Of a stretch of DNA of 64,000 nt, positions 38,214 through 47,256 are shown piece after piece. The notes below the pieces were generated by a model. The model was not told where the DNA came from and did no database searches. It worked only from the letters and a program-made list of their open reading frames with translations. The position numbers and the translations under genes are program-made. This stretch comes from Chitinivorax sp. PXF-14 (lineage in GTDB: Bacteria; Pseudomonadota; Gammaproteobacteria; Burkholderiales; SCOH01). The DNA lies in contig NZ_JBFNXJ010000009.1 of NCBI RefSeq assembly GCF_040812015.1, positions 62,001 through 126,000 on the forward strand, read 5' to 3'. How positions within the stretch are numbered: position 1 is the stretch's first letter; every line of letters begins with the position of its first letter.

Positions 38214-38502
38214 GAAGTCAGCCGATAAGCCGGGTTCTGTCGTGGACAGTCATTCCTCTAGGCGCCGGATTGCTCCGGCACTCAAGCTGCCTACCCGCGG
38301 ACTCGGCGAGCAACCTCGACGTCCGCCTATTTGGCATTGCTCCGGGTGGAGGTTACCGCGTTTCACCGTAACTGAATACGCTCGTCTCTGTGGCCCTATT
38401 CCTCGCCTCACGGCGTACGGCCGTTAGCCGTCACCCTGCTCTATGGAGCCCGGACTTTCCTCCCCCGGCCTTGCGGCCGGCGGCGACTGTCTGGCTGACT
38501 TC
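38214..38502 (-). ncRNA. rnpB: RNase P RNA (type A, shortened P12)
   Basis: The catalytic RNA of RNase P, which trims tRNA 5' leaders. Conserved blocks on the minus strand: GAAGTCAGCCAGACAGTCGC at the 5' end, GAGGAAAGTCCGGGCTCC, CACAGAGACGAG, GGTGAAACGCGGTAA, CTCCACCCGGAGCAA, GCCAAATAGG, and AATGACTGTCCACGACAGAA with ACCCGGCTTATCGGCTGACT at the 3' end. P1, P4, P5, P7 and the tRNA-CCA-binding loop are all recognisable. P3 is a simple hairpin and P12 is only about four base pairs (38367-38380), giving an RNA of about 289 nt, well short of the 377-nt E. coli RNA. A TAGAAT -10 element lies at 38515-38510. Ends are estimated. Confidence 0.95.
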
Positions 38503-38593
38503 GCCGCCTATTCTACACCATCGGCCTGCGGCCCAGTAGCGGCGCGCACTCCAGCCAGCCCGCAGGGCGCGCCGGTATTGGCTCGCAGCCCAA

Positions 38594-39634
38594 TCAGCCG
38601 ACGATTTTCCAGCCCAGCGATTCGCCTGCGCGCAGCGGCACGACGGTGTGTTCGGCAAACACGTACTCGGCCGGCACAGTCCAGTCTTCCTTGATCAGCG
38701 TGATCTGCTCGGTGTTGCGCGGCAGGCTGTAGAAATCGGGGCCGTTGAAGCTGGCGAAGGCTTCGAGCTTGTCGAGCGCGTTCGCCTTGTCGAAGGCTTC
38801 GGCGTAGAACTCGATTGCCGCGTGCGCCGAGTAGATGCCGGCACAGCCGCAGGCGGCCTCCTTGGTATGCTTGGCGTGCGGCGCCGAGTCGGTACCGAGG
38901 AAGAATTTGCGGCTGCCGCTGGTCGCCGCCTTGACCAGTGCCACGCGGTGCTCCTCGCGCTTGAGCACCGGCAGGCAGTAGTGGTGCGGGCGGACGCCGC
39001 CGACAAAGATTGCGTTGCGGTTCATCAGCAGGTGCTGCGGCGTGATCGTTGCGCCGATGTGGTCGGGCGCCTCCATCACGAACTGCGCCGCCTGCCGGGT
39101 GGTGATGTGCTCGAACACCACGCGGAGGCCGGGGAACTGCTTGAGCAGCGGCACCATCACCGTGTCGATGAAGGCCGCCTCGCGGTCGAACACATCGACG
39201 GCCGGGTCGGTCACCTCGCCGTGCACCAGGAAGGGCAGGCCCTGCTTCTCCATCTCGGCCAGCGCCGGCGCGCATTTGCCGAGCAGGTCGGTGGCGCCGG
39301 AGTCGGAGTTGGTGGTGGCGCCGGCCGGGTAGAGCTTGACCGCCTTGACGAAGCCGCTCTGCTTGGCGCGCACGATTTCGTCCGGCGTGGTGTTGTCTGT
39401 CAGGTACAGCGTCATCAGCGGCTCGAAGCGCGAGCCGGCCGGCAGCGCGGCGAGAATGCGCTCGCGATAGGCCGCTGCCAGCTCGACCGTGGTAACCGGC
39501 GGCTTCAGGTTGGGCATGACGATGGCGCGGCCGAACTGGCGCGCGGTGTGCTGCAACACGTCGCGCATCGCGGCGCCGTCGCGCAGGTGCAGGTGCCAGT
39601 CGTCGGGGCGGGTGAGGATAAGCTGCTGGGTCAT
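38594..39634 (-). CDS. pyrC: Dihydroorotase
   Basis: A 346-residue zinc amidohydrolase that cyclises carbamoyl-aspartate in pyrimidine synthesis. Metal ligands: HLH in [12 protein letters not shown], the carboxylated lysine in [13 protein letters not shown], histidines in FLVHGEVTD and FEHITTRQ, and the catalytic Asp in LGTDSAPH. Length fits the E. coli type II enzyme. The ATG at 39634 ([13 protein letters not shown]) was chosen over one ten codons upstream. It lies 51 bp downstream of rsmI. Confidence 0.96.
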   Translation of the reverse strand: MTQQLILTRPDDWHLHLRDGAAMRDVLQHTARQFGRAIVMPNLKPPVTTVELAAAYRERILAALPAGSRFEPLMTLYLTDNTTPDEIVRAKQSGFVKAVKLYPAGATTNSDSGATDLLGKCAPALAEMEKQGLPFLVHGEVTDPAVDVFDREAAFIDTVMVPLLKQFPGLRVVFEHITTRQAAQFVMEAPDHIGATITPQHLLMNRNAIFVGGVRPHHYCLPVLKREEHRVALVKAATSGSRKFFLGTDSAPHAKHTKEAACGCAGIYSAHAAIEFYAEAFDKANALDKLEAFASFNGPDFYSLPRNTEQITLIKEDWTVPAEYVFAEHTVVPLRAGESLGWKIVG

Positions 39635-39685
39635 GATTCGGCTCGCTGAAAATCGGATCGGCAAACCTTCATTATACCGGCAAGC

Positions 39686-40558
39686 TCAGTCGCCCTCGCG
39701 CAGCTTCAACGCCGCGTCGTACAGCTGCTTCTTGTTCGCGCCGCTGATCTCGGCCGTCAGCGTGGCGGCCTGCTTGACCGGCAGGTCCTTGAGCAGGATC
39801 TGCAGCACGCGCAGCGCCTCGGGGTCGATCTCATGGCTGGCTTCGGCTGCCGGTGCGCCCTCCACCACCACCACGAATTCGCCGCGCGTCTGGTTGGCGT
39901 CACCGGCGAACCATGCGGCCACCTCGCCCAGCGTGCAGCGGTGGATGGTCTCGAAGGCCTTGGTCAGCTCGCGCGCGAGCACGACGCGCCGGGCCGGGCC
40001 GAATACCGTCAGCAGATCGACGAGGCATTCCTCGATGCGGTGCGGCGCCTCGTAGAATACCAGGCTGTAGGGTGCGTCCAGCAAGGCTTCGAGCGCCTTC
40101 CTGCGGTGTCCGGTCTTGGCCGGCAGGAAGCCGGCGAACAGGAACTGTGGCTGGGTAAAGCCACTGGCCGAGAGCGCCGTGACGACGGCGCTGCAACCGG
40201 GGATGGGCACCACGCGCAGGCCGGCCTCGCGCACGATGTCGACGAGCAGCGCGCCGGGGTCGCTCACGGCAGGGGTACCGGCATCCGATACCTGCGCCAC
40301 GGACTTGCCGGCACGTAACAATTCGACGATACGCTCGGCCTCGCGGCGTTCGTTGTGCTCGCGCAGGCTGATGGTCTTGGTCAGTATCTGGAACGAGGAC
40401 AGCAGCTTCTGGGTGACGCGCGTATCCTCGGCGGCGATGAGGTCGACCTGGCGCAGGACGTCGAGCGCGCGCGGGCTCAAATCCCGCAAATTTCCAATGG
40501 GCGTGGCCACCACATATAATACGCCTTCTTCCACGGCGCGATTTTCCAGATGCGACAA
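39686..40558 (-). CDS. rsmI: 16S rRNA (cytidine-1402-2'-O)-methyltransferase
   Basis: A 290-residue tetrapyrrole-methylase-fold enzyme; its target C1402 is also methylated by RsmH from the dcw cluster. Motifs: LYVVATPIGNLRDLSPRAL, DLIAAEDTRVTQKLL, VAQVSDAGTPAVSDPGALLV and FYEAPHRIEECL. The start is not certain. TTG at 40558 has GAGG seven bases upstream but overlaps the divergent lpoA by nine bases. GTG at 40534 has a weaker GGAAA and would leave no overlap. Confidence 0.94.
   Translation of the reverse strand: MSHLENRAVEEGVLYVVATPIGNLRDLSPRALDVLRQVDLIAAEDTRVTQKLLSSFQILTKTISLREHNERREAERIVELLRAGKSVAQVSDAGTPAVSDPGALLVDIVREAGLRVVPIPGCSAVVTALSASGFTQPQFLFAGFLPAKTGHRRKALEALLDAPYSLVFYEAPHRIEECLVDLLTVFGPARRVVLARELTKAFETIHRCTLGEVAAWFAGDANQTRGEFVVVVEGAPAAEASHEIDPEALRVLQILLKDLPVKQAATLTAEISGANKKQLYDAALKLREGD
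40491..40520 (+). promoter_or_regulatory. Promoter of lpoA inside the 5' end of rsmI
   Basis: TTTCCA (40491-40496), 18-bp spacer, TATAAT (40515-40520), 30 bp before the lpoA ATG. Both elements lie within the rsmI coding sequence on the opposite strand. Confidence 0.55.
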
Positions 40559-41740
40559 CGTCTTGCCTCGTTTGTGCTGATTGCCAGCGGCCTACTATAC
40601 GCAGGCTGTTCCTCGTTCGCCAGCCAGCCCCCTGCACCCATCGAGTCGCGCACGCAAGCGCCGGCCCAGGCCGCGCCGGTGCGGCCGTCCGTGCAACCGG
40701 CCAGGCCGCAGCAGGAGCCTGCGCCACCTGTTGCGCCGACGACAACCCCGATGCCGGCCGGCGAGGCGCCGGCGGCATCGGCCGAAACGCCGCTGATTGC
40801 GCTGCTGTTGCCGCTTTCCTCCAAGACGCTGGGCACTGCCGCCGAGAGCGTGAAGGATGGCTTCACCGCGGCGGCCAGCGCCAAACCGGAAACCGAGCTG
40901 CCGATCCGCATCTACCCGGTCAACGAGCAGACCGACGACCTGCTGCTCACCTACAAGCAGGCCGTGATGGAGGGCGCACGCGTCGTCGTCGGCCCGCTCA
41001 CTAAGCCCGGCCTGACCATGCTGGCGAACAGCAACGCGGTCAGCGTACCCACGCTGGCGCTGAACTCGCCCGAGGCCAATGTGCAGCTGCCGGCCAAGCT
41101 GTTCAGCTTCGCCATCTCGGCGGAGGCCGAGGCGCGCCAGGTGGCGAAACTGATCTACGATTCGGGTCGCTCGCGCGTGCTCGTGGTCAGCAACGACACC
41201 CCGCTGAACCGGCGCATCGCCGCGGCCTTCTCCGACACCTGGAAAAAGCTCGGCAACACGGTGGAGGACGACTTCCAGCTCGGCGCCAAAACAGCCTACA
41301 GCAAGCTGCGCGAACGGGTCGATGCGGGCCAGCCCGAGGCCATCTTCCTCGCGCTCGACTCGCGCAAGGCCAGGCTCGCGCGCCCCTACCTGGGTAGCCT
41401 GATCCCCACCTACGCGACATCGCAGGTACACAACGGCAAGCTCAACGCGCCGATCAACCAGGACCTCGTCGGCGTGCAGTTCGTCGACATGCCGTGGCTC
41501 GTCGACAGGCAGAACGAGCTGGTCGCCGCCTACCCGGTCAGCGACAAGGCGCTGTCGGCCGACTTCGACCGGCTCTACGCACTCGGCATCGATGCCTACC
41601 GCCTCGCCGCCAGGCTCGCGCGCGGCCAGGCACCGGCAGGGCTGGAGGGCGTCACCGGCTTCATCGAGCTCGGCCGTGACCAGCAATTCACCCGGCGCGC
41701 GAGCCCGGCGTCGATCGGCCCGGCCGACACCGCGCAATGA
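40550..41740 (+). CDS. lpoA: Penicillin-binding protein activator LpoA (YraM), short form
   Basis: A 396-residue outer-membrane lipoprotein that activates PBP1A in enterics. A lipobox-like LYAGC places the lipidated Cys at residue 20, with an unusual Tyr at -3. A Pro/Ala-rich linker (about 25-80) leads to the periplasmic-binding-protein-like C-terminal domain (PLIALLLPLSSKTLGTAAES ... ARVVVGPLTKPGLTMLAN). The N-terminal TPR-like domain of enteric LpoA is missing, hence about 396 instead of about 670 residues. It heads a yraMNOP-like run: its stop overlaps the yraN start. Confidence 0.88.
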   Translation: MRQRLASFVLIASGLLYAGCSSFASQPPAPIESRTQAPAQAAPVRPSVQPARPQQEPAPPVAPTTTPMPAGEAPAASAETPLIALLLPLSSKTLGTAAESVKDGFTAAASAKPETELPIRIYPVNEQTDDLLLTYKQAVMEGARVVVGPLTKPGLTMLANSNAVSVPTLALNSPEANVQLPAKLFSFAISAEAEARQVAKLIYDSGRSRVLVVSNDTPLNRRIAAAFSDTWKKLGNTVEDDFQLGAKTAYSKLRERVDAGQPEAIFLALDSRKARLARPYLGSLIPTYATSQVHNGKLNAPINQDLVGVQFVDMPWLVDRQNELVAAYPVSDKALSADFDRLYALGIDAYRLAARLARGQAPAGLEGVTGFIELGRDQQFTRRASPASIGPADTAQ

Positions 41741-42075
41741 AGCAATCCGGCCCGGCGGCCGAGGCCGCCGCCGCCCTCTTCCTGCAGCAGCAGGGCCTAC
41801 GCATCGTCGAACGCAACTATCGTTGCCGCTTCGGCGAAATCGACCTGATCGCCCGCGACGGGAACACCCTGGTGTTTGTCGAGGTCAAAGCCCGAGCCAG
41901 CGGCGACTTCGGCGGCGCGCGCTACAGCATTACCGGCGCCAAGCAGCGCAAGCTGTGGACCACCGCCCAGCATTATCTGGCAACGCTGGGCAGCGAGCCG
42001 CCGTGCCGTTTCGACGCGGTGCTGTTCGAAGCCAGCGATGCGCCATCCTGGCTGAAAAATATTATGGAAAACTGA
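41737..42075 (+). CDS. yraN: UPF0102 endonuclease-like protein YraN
   Basis: A 112-residue protein with an Endonuclease_NS-like fold. The family motif is visible as NYRCRFGEIDLIARDG and LVFVEVKARAS, with E, D and ExK residues like a restriction-nuclease active site. Function is not established. It overlaps lpoA by four bases (ATGA) and lies nine bases before diaA. Confidence 0.93.
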   Translation: MKQSGPAAEAAAALFLQQQGLRIVERNYRCRFGEIDLIARDGNTLVFVEVKARASGDFGGARYSITGAKQRKLWTTAQHYLATLGSEPPCRFDAVLFEASDAPSWLKNIMEN

Positions 42076-42084
42076 AACCGACTT

Positions 42085-42672
42085 ATGGATCTCGTTGAAC
42101 GCATCGGCGCCCAATTCCAAGACAATATCGAGCTGACCCGCGAGGTCATGGCCGATCTCTCGCCGGGCATCGCCCAGACGGCAGAACGCCTCGTCGATTG
42201 CCTGATGGCCGACGGCAAGCTGCTCACCTGCGGCAACAGCGCCTCGGCTGCCGATGCGCAGCGCTTCGCCTCGCTGCTGATCAACCGCTTCGAGCGCGAG
42301 CGCCCTGGGCTCGCCGCGTTCGCGCTGACCTCGGATACCTCGACGATCACCGCCATTGGTGAGGACTACGGCTACGACCTGATGTATTCCAAGCAGGTTC
42401 GCGCCATCGGCCAGCCCGGCGACCTGTTGCTGGCGATCGCGGCGAACGGCCATTCCGCCAGCGTGATCGACGCCATCCACGCCGCCCACGAGCGGCAGAT
42501 GAACGTCATCGCGCTGGTCGGCAACGACCCGCAATTCGGCGACATCCTCACCGCCAGCGATATCCATCTCGGCGTGCCGGCGGACAGCGCCGCCCGTGTG
42601 CGCGAACTTCACCTACTGATATTGCACACCCTGTGCGATACCATCGACTGTTTACTGTTGGGAGCCGATTGA
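42085..42672 (+). CDS. diaA: SIS-domain protein DiaA (GmhA-like)
   Basis: A 195-residue SIS-domain protein. In E. coli DiaA tetramers bind DnaA and promote initiation at oriC. Close relatives are phosphoheptose isomerases (GmhA). Here the sugar-phosphate loop reads CGNSASAADAQRFASLLINR, and ERERPGLAAFALTSD with RELHLLILHTLCDTID follow, closer to DiaA than to GmhA. Gene order lpoA-yraN-diaA-dolP also supports DiaA. One-base overlap with dolP (TGATG). Confidence 0.82.
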   Translation: MDLVERIGAQFQDNIELTREVMADLSPGIAQTAERLVDCLMADGKLLTCGNSASAADAQRFASLLINRFERERPGLAAFALTSDTSTITAIGEDYGYDLMYSKQVRAIGQPGDLLLAIAANGHSASVIDAIHAAHERQMNVIALVGNDPQFGDILTASDIHLGVPADSAARVRELHLLILHTLCDTIDCLLLGAD

Positions 42673-43244
42673 TGAACAAGAAACTTATCCTACTGATGAC
42701 CGCGCTGGCCGCAGCGCCCGCAATGCAGGCCTGCGCGCCGCTGGTGGTGGGCGCTGCAGCCGGCACCGCGCTGATGGCCAATGACCGCCGCACCACGGGC
42801 ACCCAGATCGACGACCAGAACATCGAGCTCAAGATCAGCGCGCGCCTGAAAGAGCAGTTCGGCGACAGGGCACACATCGACCCGGTATCGTTCAACCGCG
42901 CCCTGCTGCTGGTCGGCGAGGTCGCCAACGAGCAGATCAAGCAGGATGCCGAGCGCATCGCGCGCACCGTGCCGAGCGTCAGCAAGATCTACAACGAGCT
43001 GGTCGTCGGCCCGGTCACCACGCTCGGCGAACGCGCCACCGACGCCGGCATTTCGACCAAGGTCAAGGCCAACCTGATCGGCAACAACCAGATCAACGCC
43101 AACCAGATCAAGGTCACCACCGAGGGCGGCATCGTCTACCTGATGGGCATCGTCACCCACTTCGAGGCGAAAGCCGCAGCCGACACCACGGCGGGTGTCT
43201 CGGGCGTGAAGAAGGTCGTCACGCTGTTCGAATACCTCGACTGA
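42672..43244 (+). CDS. dolP: BON-domain outer-membrane lipoprotein DolP (YraP)
   Basis: A 190-residue lipoprotein with two BON domains. The signal peptide ends AMQACAPL (Cys21). BON1 runs from about NIELKISARLKEQFGDRA to NELVVGP, BON2 from about ISTKVKANLIGNNQINANQI to VVTLFEYLD. In E. coli DolP binds anionic phospholipid at division sites and supports outer-membrane integrity and BamA folding. Typical length; last gene of the yraMNOP-like set. Confidence 0.92.
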   Translation: MNKKLILLMTALAAAPAMQACAPLVVGAAAGTALMANDRRTTGTQIDDQNIELKISARLKEQFGDRAHIDPVSFNRALLLVGEVANEQIKQDAERIARTVPSVSKIYNELVVGPVTTLGERATDAGISTKVKANLIGNNQINANQIKVTTEGGIVYLMGIVTHFEAKAAADTTAGVSGVKKVVTLFEYLD

Positions 43245-43255
43245 GCCGCCGCGCG

Positions 43256-44146
43256 ATGAGTGCTGCCCAGGGGCGCCTCAGTGGCGCCCTGTTCATCTTG
43301 GCGTCCGCCACGGCATTCGGCGTGATGCCGATTTTTGCCCGCTACGCCTACGCCGCCGGGGCGGACACCTCGGCGATGCTGCTGCTGCGCTTTGGCATCG
43401 CCGGCCTGCTGATGGCGGCGGTGATGGCCGGGCGCGGCGCAAGCTGGCCACGCGGGCGGATACTGCTGGGCCTGGTGCTGATGGGCGGCATCGGCTACGC
43501 AGGCCAGTCGTTTGCCTATTTCAGCGCGCTCAGGTATGCCAGCGCCGGCCTGGTGGCCCTACTGCTCTATGCCTACCCGCTGCTGGTCGCGCTGTGGGCG
43601 ATGCTGTTCCTGAAGGAACGGCTGACCCGGGGCAAGATAATGGCCTTGCTGGTGGCCACGGTCGGGCTGGTGTTGACCATCGGCCCGGCCGTCAACGGCA
43701 GGCCGATCGGCGTCGTGCTGGGCCTGTCGGCCGCGCTGATCTACTCCGTGTATATCGTGGCGGGCTCCCGCATCACGCCGTACGCCGGCGCCCTCGGTGC
43801 CTCCACGGTCGTCATGCTGGCCGCCGCCCTCACCTTTGCCGCCGGCGCCGCGCTGGGCAACCCGCACTGGCCCGCCACCCTGGCCGGCTGGGCGGCCGTC
43901 GCAGCCATCGCGCTGATTTCCACCGTGCTCGCCATCCTCGCCTTCTTTGCCGGGCTCAACCGGCTCGGCGCCAGCGAGGCTTCGATGCTGTCCACCTTCG
44001 AGCCTGTGGTCAGCGTCGTCTCCGCCGCATGGCTGCTCGACGAGTCGATGTCGGCAAGCCAGTGGCTGGGCGGCGGGCTGATTCTGGCGGCAGCCCTGCT
44101 GCTCGCCGCCACCGGCAAGCCTGCCAGCCCCGCGCCGAAAAGTTGA
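43256..44146 (+). CDS. DMT-superfamily transporter (EamA family)
   Basis: A 296-residue inner-membrane protein with about ten helices and two EamA repeats (residues about 10-145 and 150-290). Typical features are FGVMPIFARYAYAAGADTSA near the start and ALLLYAYPLLVALWAMLFLK at the end of the first repeat. Such proteins usually export amino acids or metabolites; the substrate cannot be read from sequence. It is 11 bp downstream of dolP and followed by a terminator. Confidence 0.9.
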   Translation: MSAAQGRLSGALFILASATAFGVMPIFARYAYAAGADTSAMLLLRFGIAGLLMAAVMAGRGASWPRGRILLGLVLMGGIGYAGQSFAYFSALRYASAGLVALLLYAYPLLVALWAMLFLKERLTRGKIMALLVATVGLVLTIGPAVNGRPIGVVLGLSAALIYSVYIVAGSRITPYAGALGASTVVMLAAALTFAAGAALGNPHWPATLAGWAAVAAIALISTVLAILAFFAGLNRLGASEASMLSTFEPVVSVVSAAWLLDESMSASQWLGGGLILAAALLLAATGKPASPAPKS

Positions 44147-44169
44147 AGGGCGCCACGCGGGCGCCCTTT
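44146..44169 (+). terminator. Terminator of the lpoA-to-EamA transcript
   Basis: Arms AAGGGCGCC and GGCGCCCTT with a 5-nt loop (ACGCG), then a short T-run. It lies immediately after the transporter stop codon and 20 bp before the end of the convergent small gene. Confidence 0.75.
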
Positions 44170-44189
44170 GCTGTCGGCTGTCGTGCGAC

Positions 44190-44687
44190 TTACTTGATCA
44201 CACTGACGGATGACTTGTCCGAATGCTGCTGCGAGCGCTCCAGGGCTTGCTGCTGTTCCAGCTCATAGCGACGGCGTGCGGTCTCGACCGACTCATTCCA
44301 GCGCTGGCGCGCCTCGGCCCAGCGACGGCGCCACTCGGCCGCCTCTTCTTCGCTCTTTGCCTCGCGAACCTTGCGCTCGTATATCGCATCGTTACGTTCG
44401 CTCTCTTCCTTGCCCTTCTGGTAGGCGGCCTCCGCATCCTTGCGGAAGGTATCCATCTGCTCGCGTGCGCTCTTGGACAACACCTTGTTGAGGTCGGCGT
44501 TGTCCTGCTCGATCTCGCTCAATGAAGCCGCGGCCTTGCGCCGTGCAGCCTGGGTCTCGTCCTCGATCTCCGCGGTCTGCGCTGCCATGGCTTCATGCCG
44601 GGCCGCCGCGCGCTCCTTCTGGAACCAGACAAGGGCCAGCAGCAATACGGCGATCACCAGCCCGATCTTGATAGCCTTGTTGTCCAT
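44190..44687 (-). CDS. Single-pass membrane protein with long coiled coil, unknown function
   Basis: A 165-residue protein. One membrane helix near the N-terminus (IGLVIAVLLLALVWFQK) is followed by an almost uninterrupted charged helix of about 120 residues (Glu/Arg/Ala/Gln-rich), predicted coiled coil. I recognise no family. It lies 82 bp downstream of ntrC on the same strand and might be read from the ntrBC message. Confidence 0.7.
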   Translation of the reverse strand: MDNKAIKIGLVIAVLLLALVWFQKERAAARHEAMAAQTAEIEDETQAARRKAAASLSEIEQDNADLNKVLSKSAREQMDTFRKDAEAAYQKGKEESERNDAIYERKVREAKSEEEAAEWRRRWAEARQRWNESVETARRRYELEQQQALERSQQHSDKSSVSVIK

Positions 44688-44769
44688 TACGTTTCTCGCC
44701 TATCGATTGGATGACGGCATTCTACCGTGTCGTCATCGCCACACCAAACCGACCGACCCGACCGACGGC

Positions 44770-46167
44770 TCATTCGACGTGATCGAGCCCGAGCTCCTGG
44801 ATCTTACGCGTCAGCGTATTGCGCCCAAGCCCCAGCAGGTTGGCGGCTTCGATGCGCCGTCCGCCCGTGTGCGACAGCGCCGTCAGGATCAGCGCACGCT
44901 CGAACTGCCGTGTCAGCTCGTCGATGATAGCCGTGTCGCCGCGATTGAGCTGGCGATTGGCCTCCTGCGTCAAGGCATCGACCCAGTCTCCGGCCGTGGC
45001 CGACTCGGCACCGCCTTCCTCGCGGATTTCGGGCGGCAGGTCGGTCACCTCGACATTCTGCCCCGGCGCCATCACGGTCAGCCAATGGCATACGTTTTCG
45101 AGCTGGCGCACATTGCCGGCAAATTCGCGCGACGCCAGATACTTCATCGCAGCATCGGACAACCGCTTGTGCTCAACGCCGAGCTCCTTGGCGCTCTTCT
45201 GCAGGAAATGGCGCGCCAGTAGCGGGATGTCCTGCTGCCGCTCGCGCAGTGGTGGCAAGCGCAGGCGGATGACGTTGAGGCGGTGGAACAAATCCTCGCG
45301 GAACGCGCCGTCCTTCACCCGCGTTTCGAGATTCTGGTGGGTGGCGGCAATCACGCGCACATTGGCCTTGATCGGAGTGTGGCCGCCGACGCGATAATAA
45401 AAGCCGTCGGACAGCACGCGCAGCAGCCGAGTCTGCAGGTCGGCCGGCATATCCCCGATTTCGTCGAGGAACAGCGTGCCACCCTCGGCCTGCTCGAAAC
45501 GGCCGCGCCGCTGCGTCTGCGCACCGGTGAAGGCGCCGCGCTCGTGGCCGAACAGCTCGGATTCGAGCAGGTCCTTGGGAATCGCCGCCGTGTTGATCGC
45601 GATGAAGGGGCTCGCCGCACGCGGGCTGTGGCGGTGCAGCGCACGGGCCACGAGCTCCTTGCCCGAGCCCGATTCGCCGGTGATCAGCACGGTTGCCGAC
45701 GACTGGCTCAGTCGCCCGATGGCGCGAAACACCTCCTGCATGGCCGGCGCCTGGCCGAGGATTTCCGGCGCGGCATCGATTTCCTCCGTCTCACCGCCCT
45801 TGCGCATGCTCTCATCGATGGCGCGGCGCACCAGCTCGATCGCGTGATCGATGTCGAACGGCTTGGGCAGGTACTCGAAGGCCCCGCCCTGGAAGGCCGC
45901 CACGGCGCTCTCCAGGTCGGAATGCGCAGTCATGATGATGACCGGCAAGTCGGGATGCTTGTCCTTCACCTTCTGCAGGAAGGTCAGACCGGATTCGCCC
46001 GGCATGCGGATGTCGCTGACCACCACTTGCGGCAGCTCACGCTCCATCGCGGCGAGCGCGTCGTGGGCGGTGGAAAAGGTCTTGAACTCGATGTTCTCGC
46101 GCGCCAGCGCTTTCTCGAACACCCAGCGGATGGAGCGGTCGTCGTCAATGATCCAGACGGGTTTCAT
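44770..46167 (-). CDS. ntrC: Nitrogen regulation response regulator NtrC
   Basis: A 465-residue sigma-54 activator. Receiver domain at residues 1-120, phosphorylated Asp52 in VVVSDIRMPGESG. A central AAA+ domain carries Walker A GESGSGKELVARALH, the GAFTGA loop (FGHERGAFTGAQTQ) that contacts sigma-54, and Walker B GTLFLDEIGDMP. A C-terminal Fis-type HTH follows (RRIEAANLLGLGRNTLTRKI). It activates glnA and other nitrogen genes. Its ATG overlaps the ntrB stop by four bases. Confidence 0.97.
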   Translation of the reverse strand: MKPVWIIDDDRSIRWVFEKALARENIEFKTFSTAHDALAAMERELPQVVVSDIRMPGESGLTFLQKVKDKHPDLPVIIMTAHSDLESAVAAFQGGAFEYLPKPFDIDHAIELVRRAIDESMRKGGETEEIDAAPEILGQAPAMQEVFRAIGRLSQSSATVLITGESGSGKELVARALHRHSPRAASPFIAINTAAIPKDLLESELFGHERGAFTGAQTQRRGRFEQAEGGTLFLDEIGDMPADLQTRLLRVLSDGFYYRVGGHTPIKANVRVIAATHQNLETRVKDGAFREDLFHRLNVIRLRLPPLRERQQDIPLLARHFLQKSAKELGVEHKRLSDAAMKYLASREFAGNVRQLENVCHWLTVMAPGQNVEVTDLPPEIREEGGAESATAGDWVDALTQEANRQLNRGDTAIIDELTRQFERALILTALSHTGGRRIEAANLLGLGRNTLTRKIQELGLDHVE

Positions 46168-47231
46168 GCCTTGAGCTCCTCAATGAACGGCAGCAGGATG
46201 GTGAAGCAGGTATGGCCCGCTCGACTCTCGAAGTCGATGGTGCCCTGGTGCTGGTGAACGTAGGTTTGTGCCAGCGTCAGCCCAAGCCCGGTGCCATCGG
46301 GGCGCCCCGATACGAGCGGGTAGAAGATGTTGTCGCGGATCACCTCGGGAATACCCGGGCCGTCGTCGACGATCTGCAGGCTCAGCGCAATGCGGTGGCG
46401 CTTGCGGGCGATCGTCACCTGGCGCGCCACGCGCGTCCTGAGCACGAGCTGCCCCTTGCCCTGCATCGCCTGGACGGCGTTGCGCGCGATATTGAGCACG
46501 ACCTGGATCAGTTGCTCCTTGTCGCCGCTCAGCGCGGGCAGGCTGGTGTCGTAGTCGCGCCGGATCGCGAGCCCTTGCGGCACCTCGGCCAGCAGCAGGC
46601 TGCGCACGCGCTCGAGCACCTCGTGGATATTCACCTCGGCCACCTGCGGGATGCGGTGCGGTGTCAGCAGACGGTCGATCAGCGACTGCAGCCGTTCCGA
46701 CTCCTGGATGATGACCTGCGTGTACTCGCGCAGCTCACGGCGATCGAGCTCGTGTTCGAGCAGTTGCGCCGCGCCGCGAATGCCACCGAGCGGATTCTTG
46801 ATCTCGTGCGCCAGGTTGCGGATGAGCTCGCGGTTCGCCTGCTGCTGCATCAGGATGCGCTCTTCGTTGGCGATCTTGAGCTGCTGGTCGATCGGGCGGA
46901 ACTCAAGCAGGAAGGCAGCTTGCGAGGCCTCGACCGGCGCCGCGTTGCAGGCCAGGTGCAGCTCGTTGCCGGTGCTGGTGACGAGCTTCAGGTCGTGCTC
47001 CGCCATGCTCACGTTCTTGGCCTCGGCCTTGTCCAGCACGGCTTGCAGGGCCGCGCCGTCACGCGCGAAGACAGCAACCAGCGATGCCCCGGTCACATTG
47101 CGCTGGGCAAACTCGAACAGGTTCTCGGCGGCGGGATTGACGTAGCAGATCCGCCGTTGCGCATCGAGCGCGATGACCGCCGAATCGAGCAGTTCTAGGC
47201 CGGAAAAGACGGGTGCATGCATTTGGCGCAT
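46164..47231 (-). CDS. ntrB: Nitrogen sensor histidine kinase NtrB
   Basis: A 355-residue cytoplasmic kinase/phosphatase for NtrC, controlled by PII. PAS domain at about 15-120, phospho-acceptor His142 in LIRNLAHEIKNPLGG, then the ATPase N-box (VVLNIARNAVQAM), G1 box DDGPGIPE and G2 region GRPDGTGLGLTLAQ. The first ATG (47231) and another three codons on (47222) are both possible; neither has a clear Shine-Dalgarno. A sigma-54 promoter-like sequence lies just upstream. Confidence 0.95.
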   Translation of the reverse strand: MRQMHAPVFSGLELLDSAVIALDAQRRICYVNPAAENLFEFAQRNVTGASLVAVFARDGAALQAVLDKAEAKNVSMAEHDLKLVTSTGNELHLACNAAPVEASQAAFLLEFRPIDQQLKIANEERILMQQQANRELIRNLAHEIKNPLGGIRGAAQLLEHELDRRELREYTQVIIQESERLQSLIDRLLTPHRIPQVAEVNIHEVLERVRSLLLAEVPQGLAIRRDYDTSLPALSGDKEQLIQVVLNIARNAVQAMQGKGQLVLRTRVARQVTIARKRHRIALSLQIVDDGPGIPEVIRDNIFYPLVSGRPDGTGLGLTLAQTYVHQHQGTIDFESRAGHTCFTILLPFIEELKA

Positions 47232-47256
47232 AGACTATGAAAGGTGCTTGAAATTA

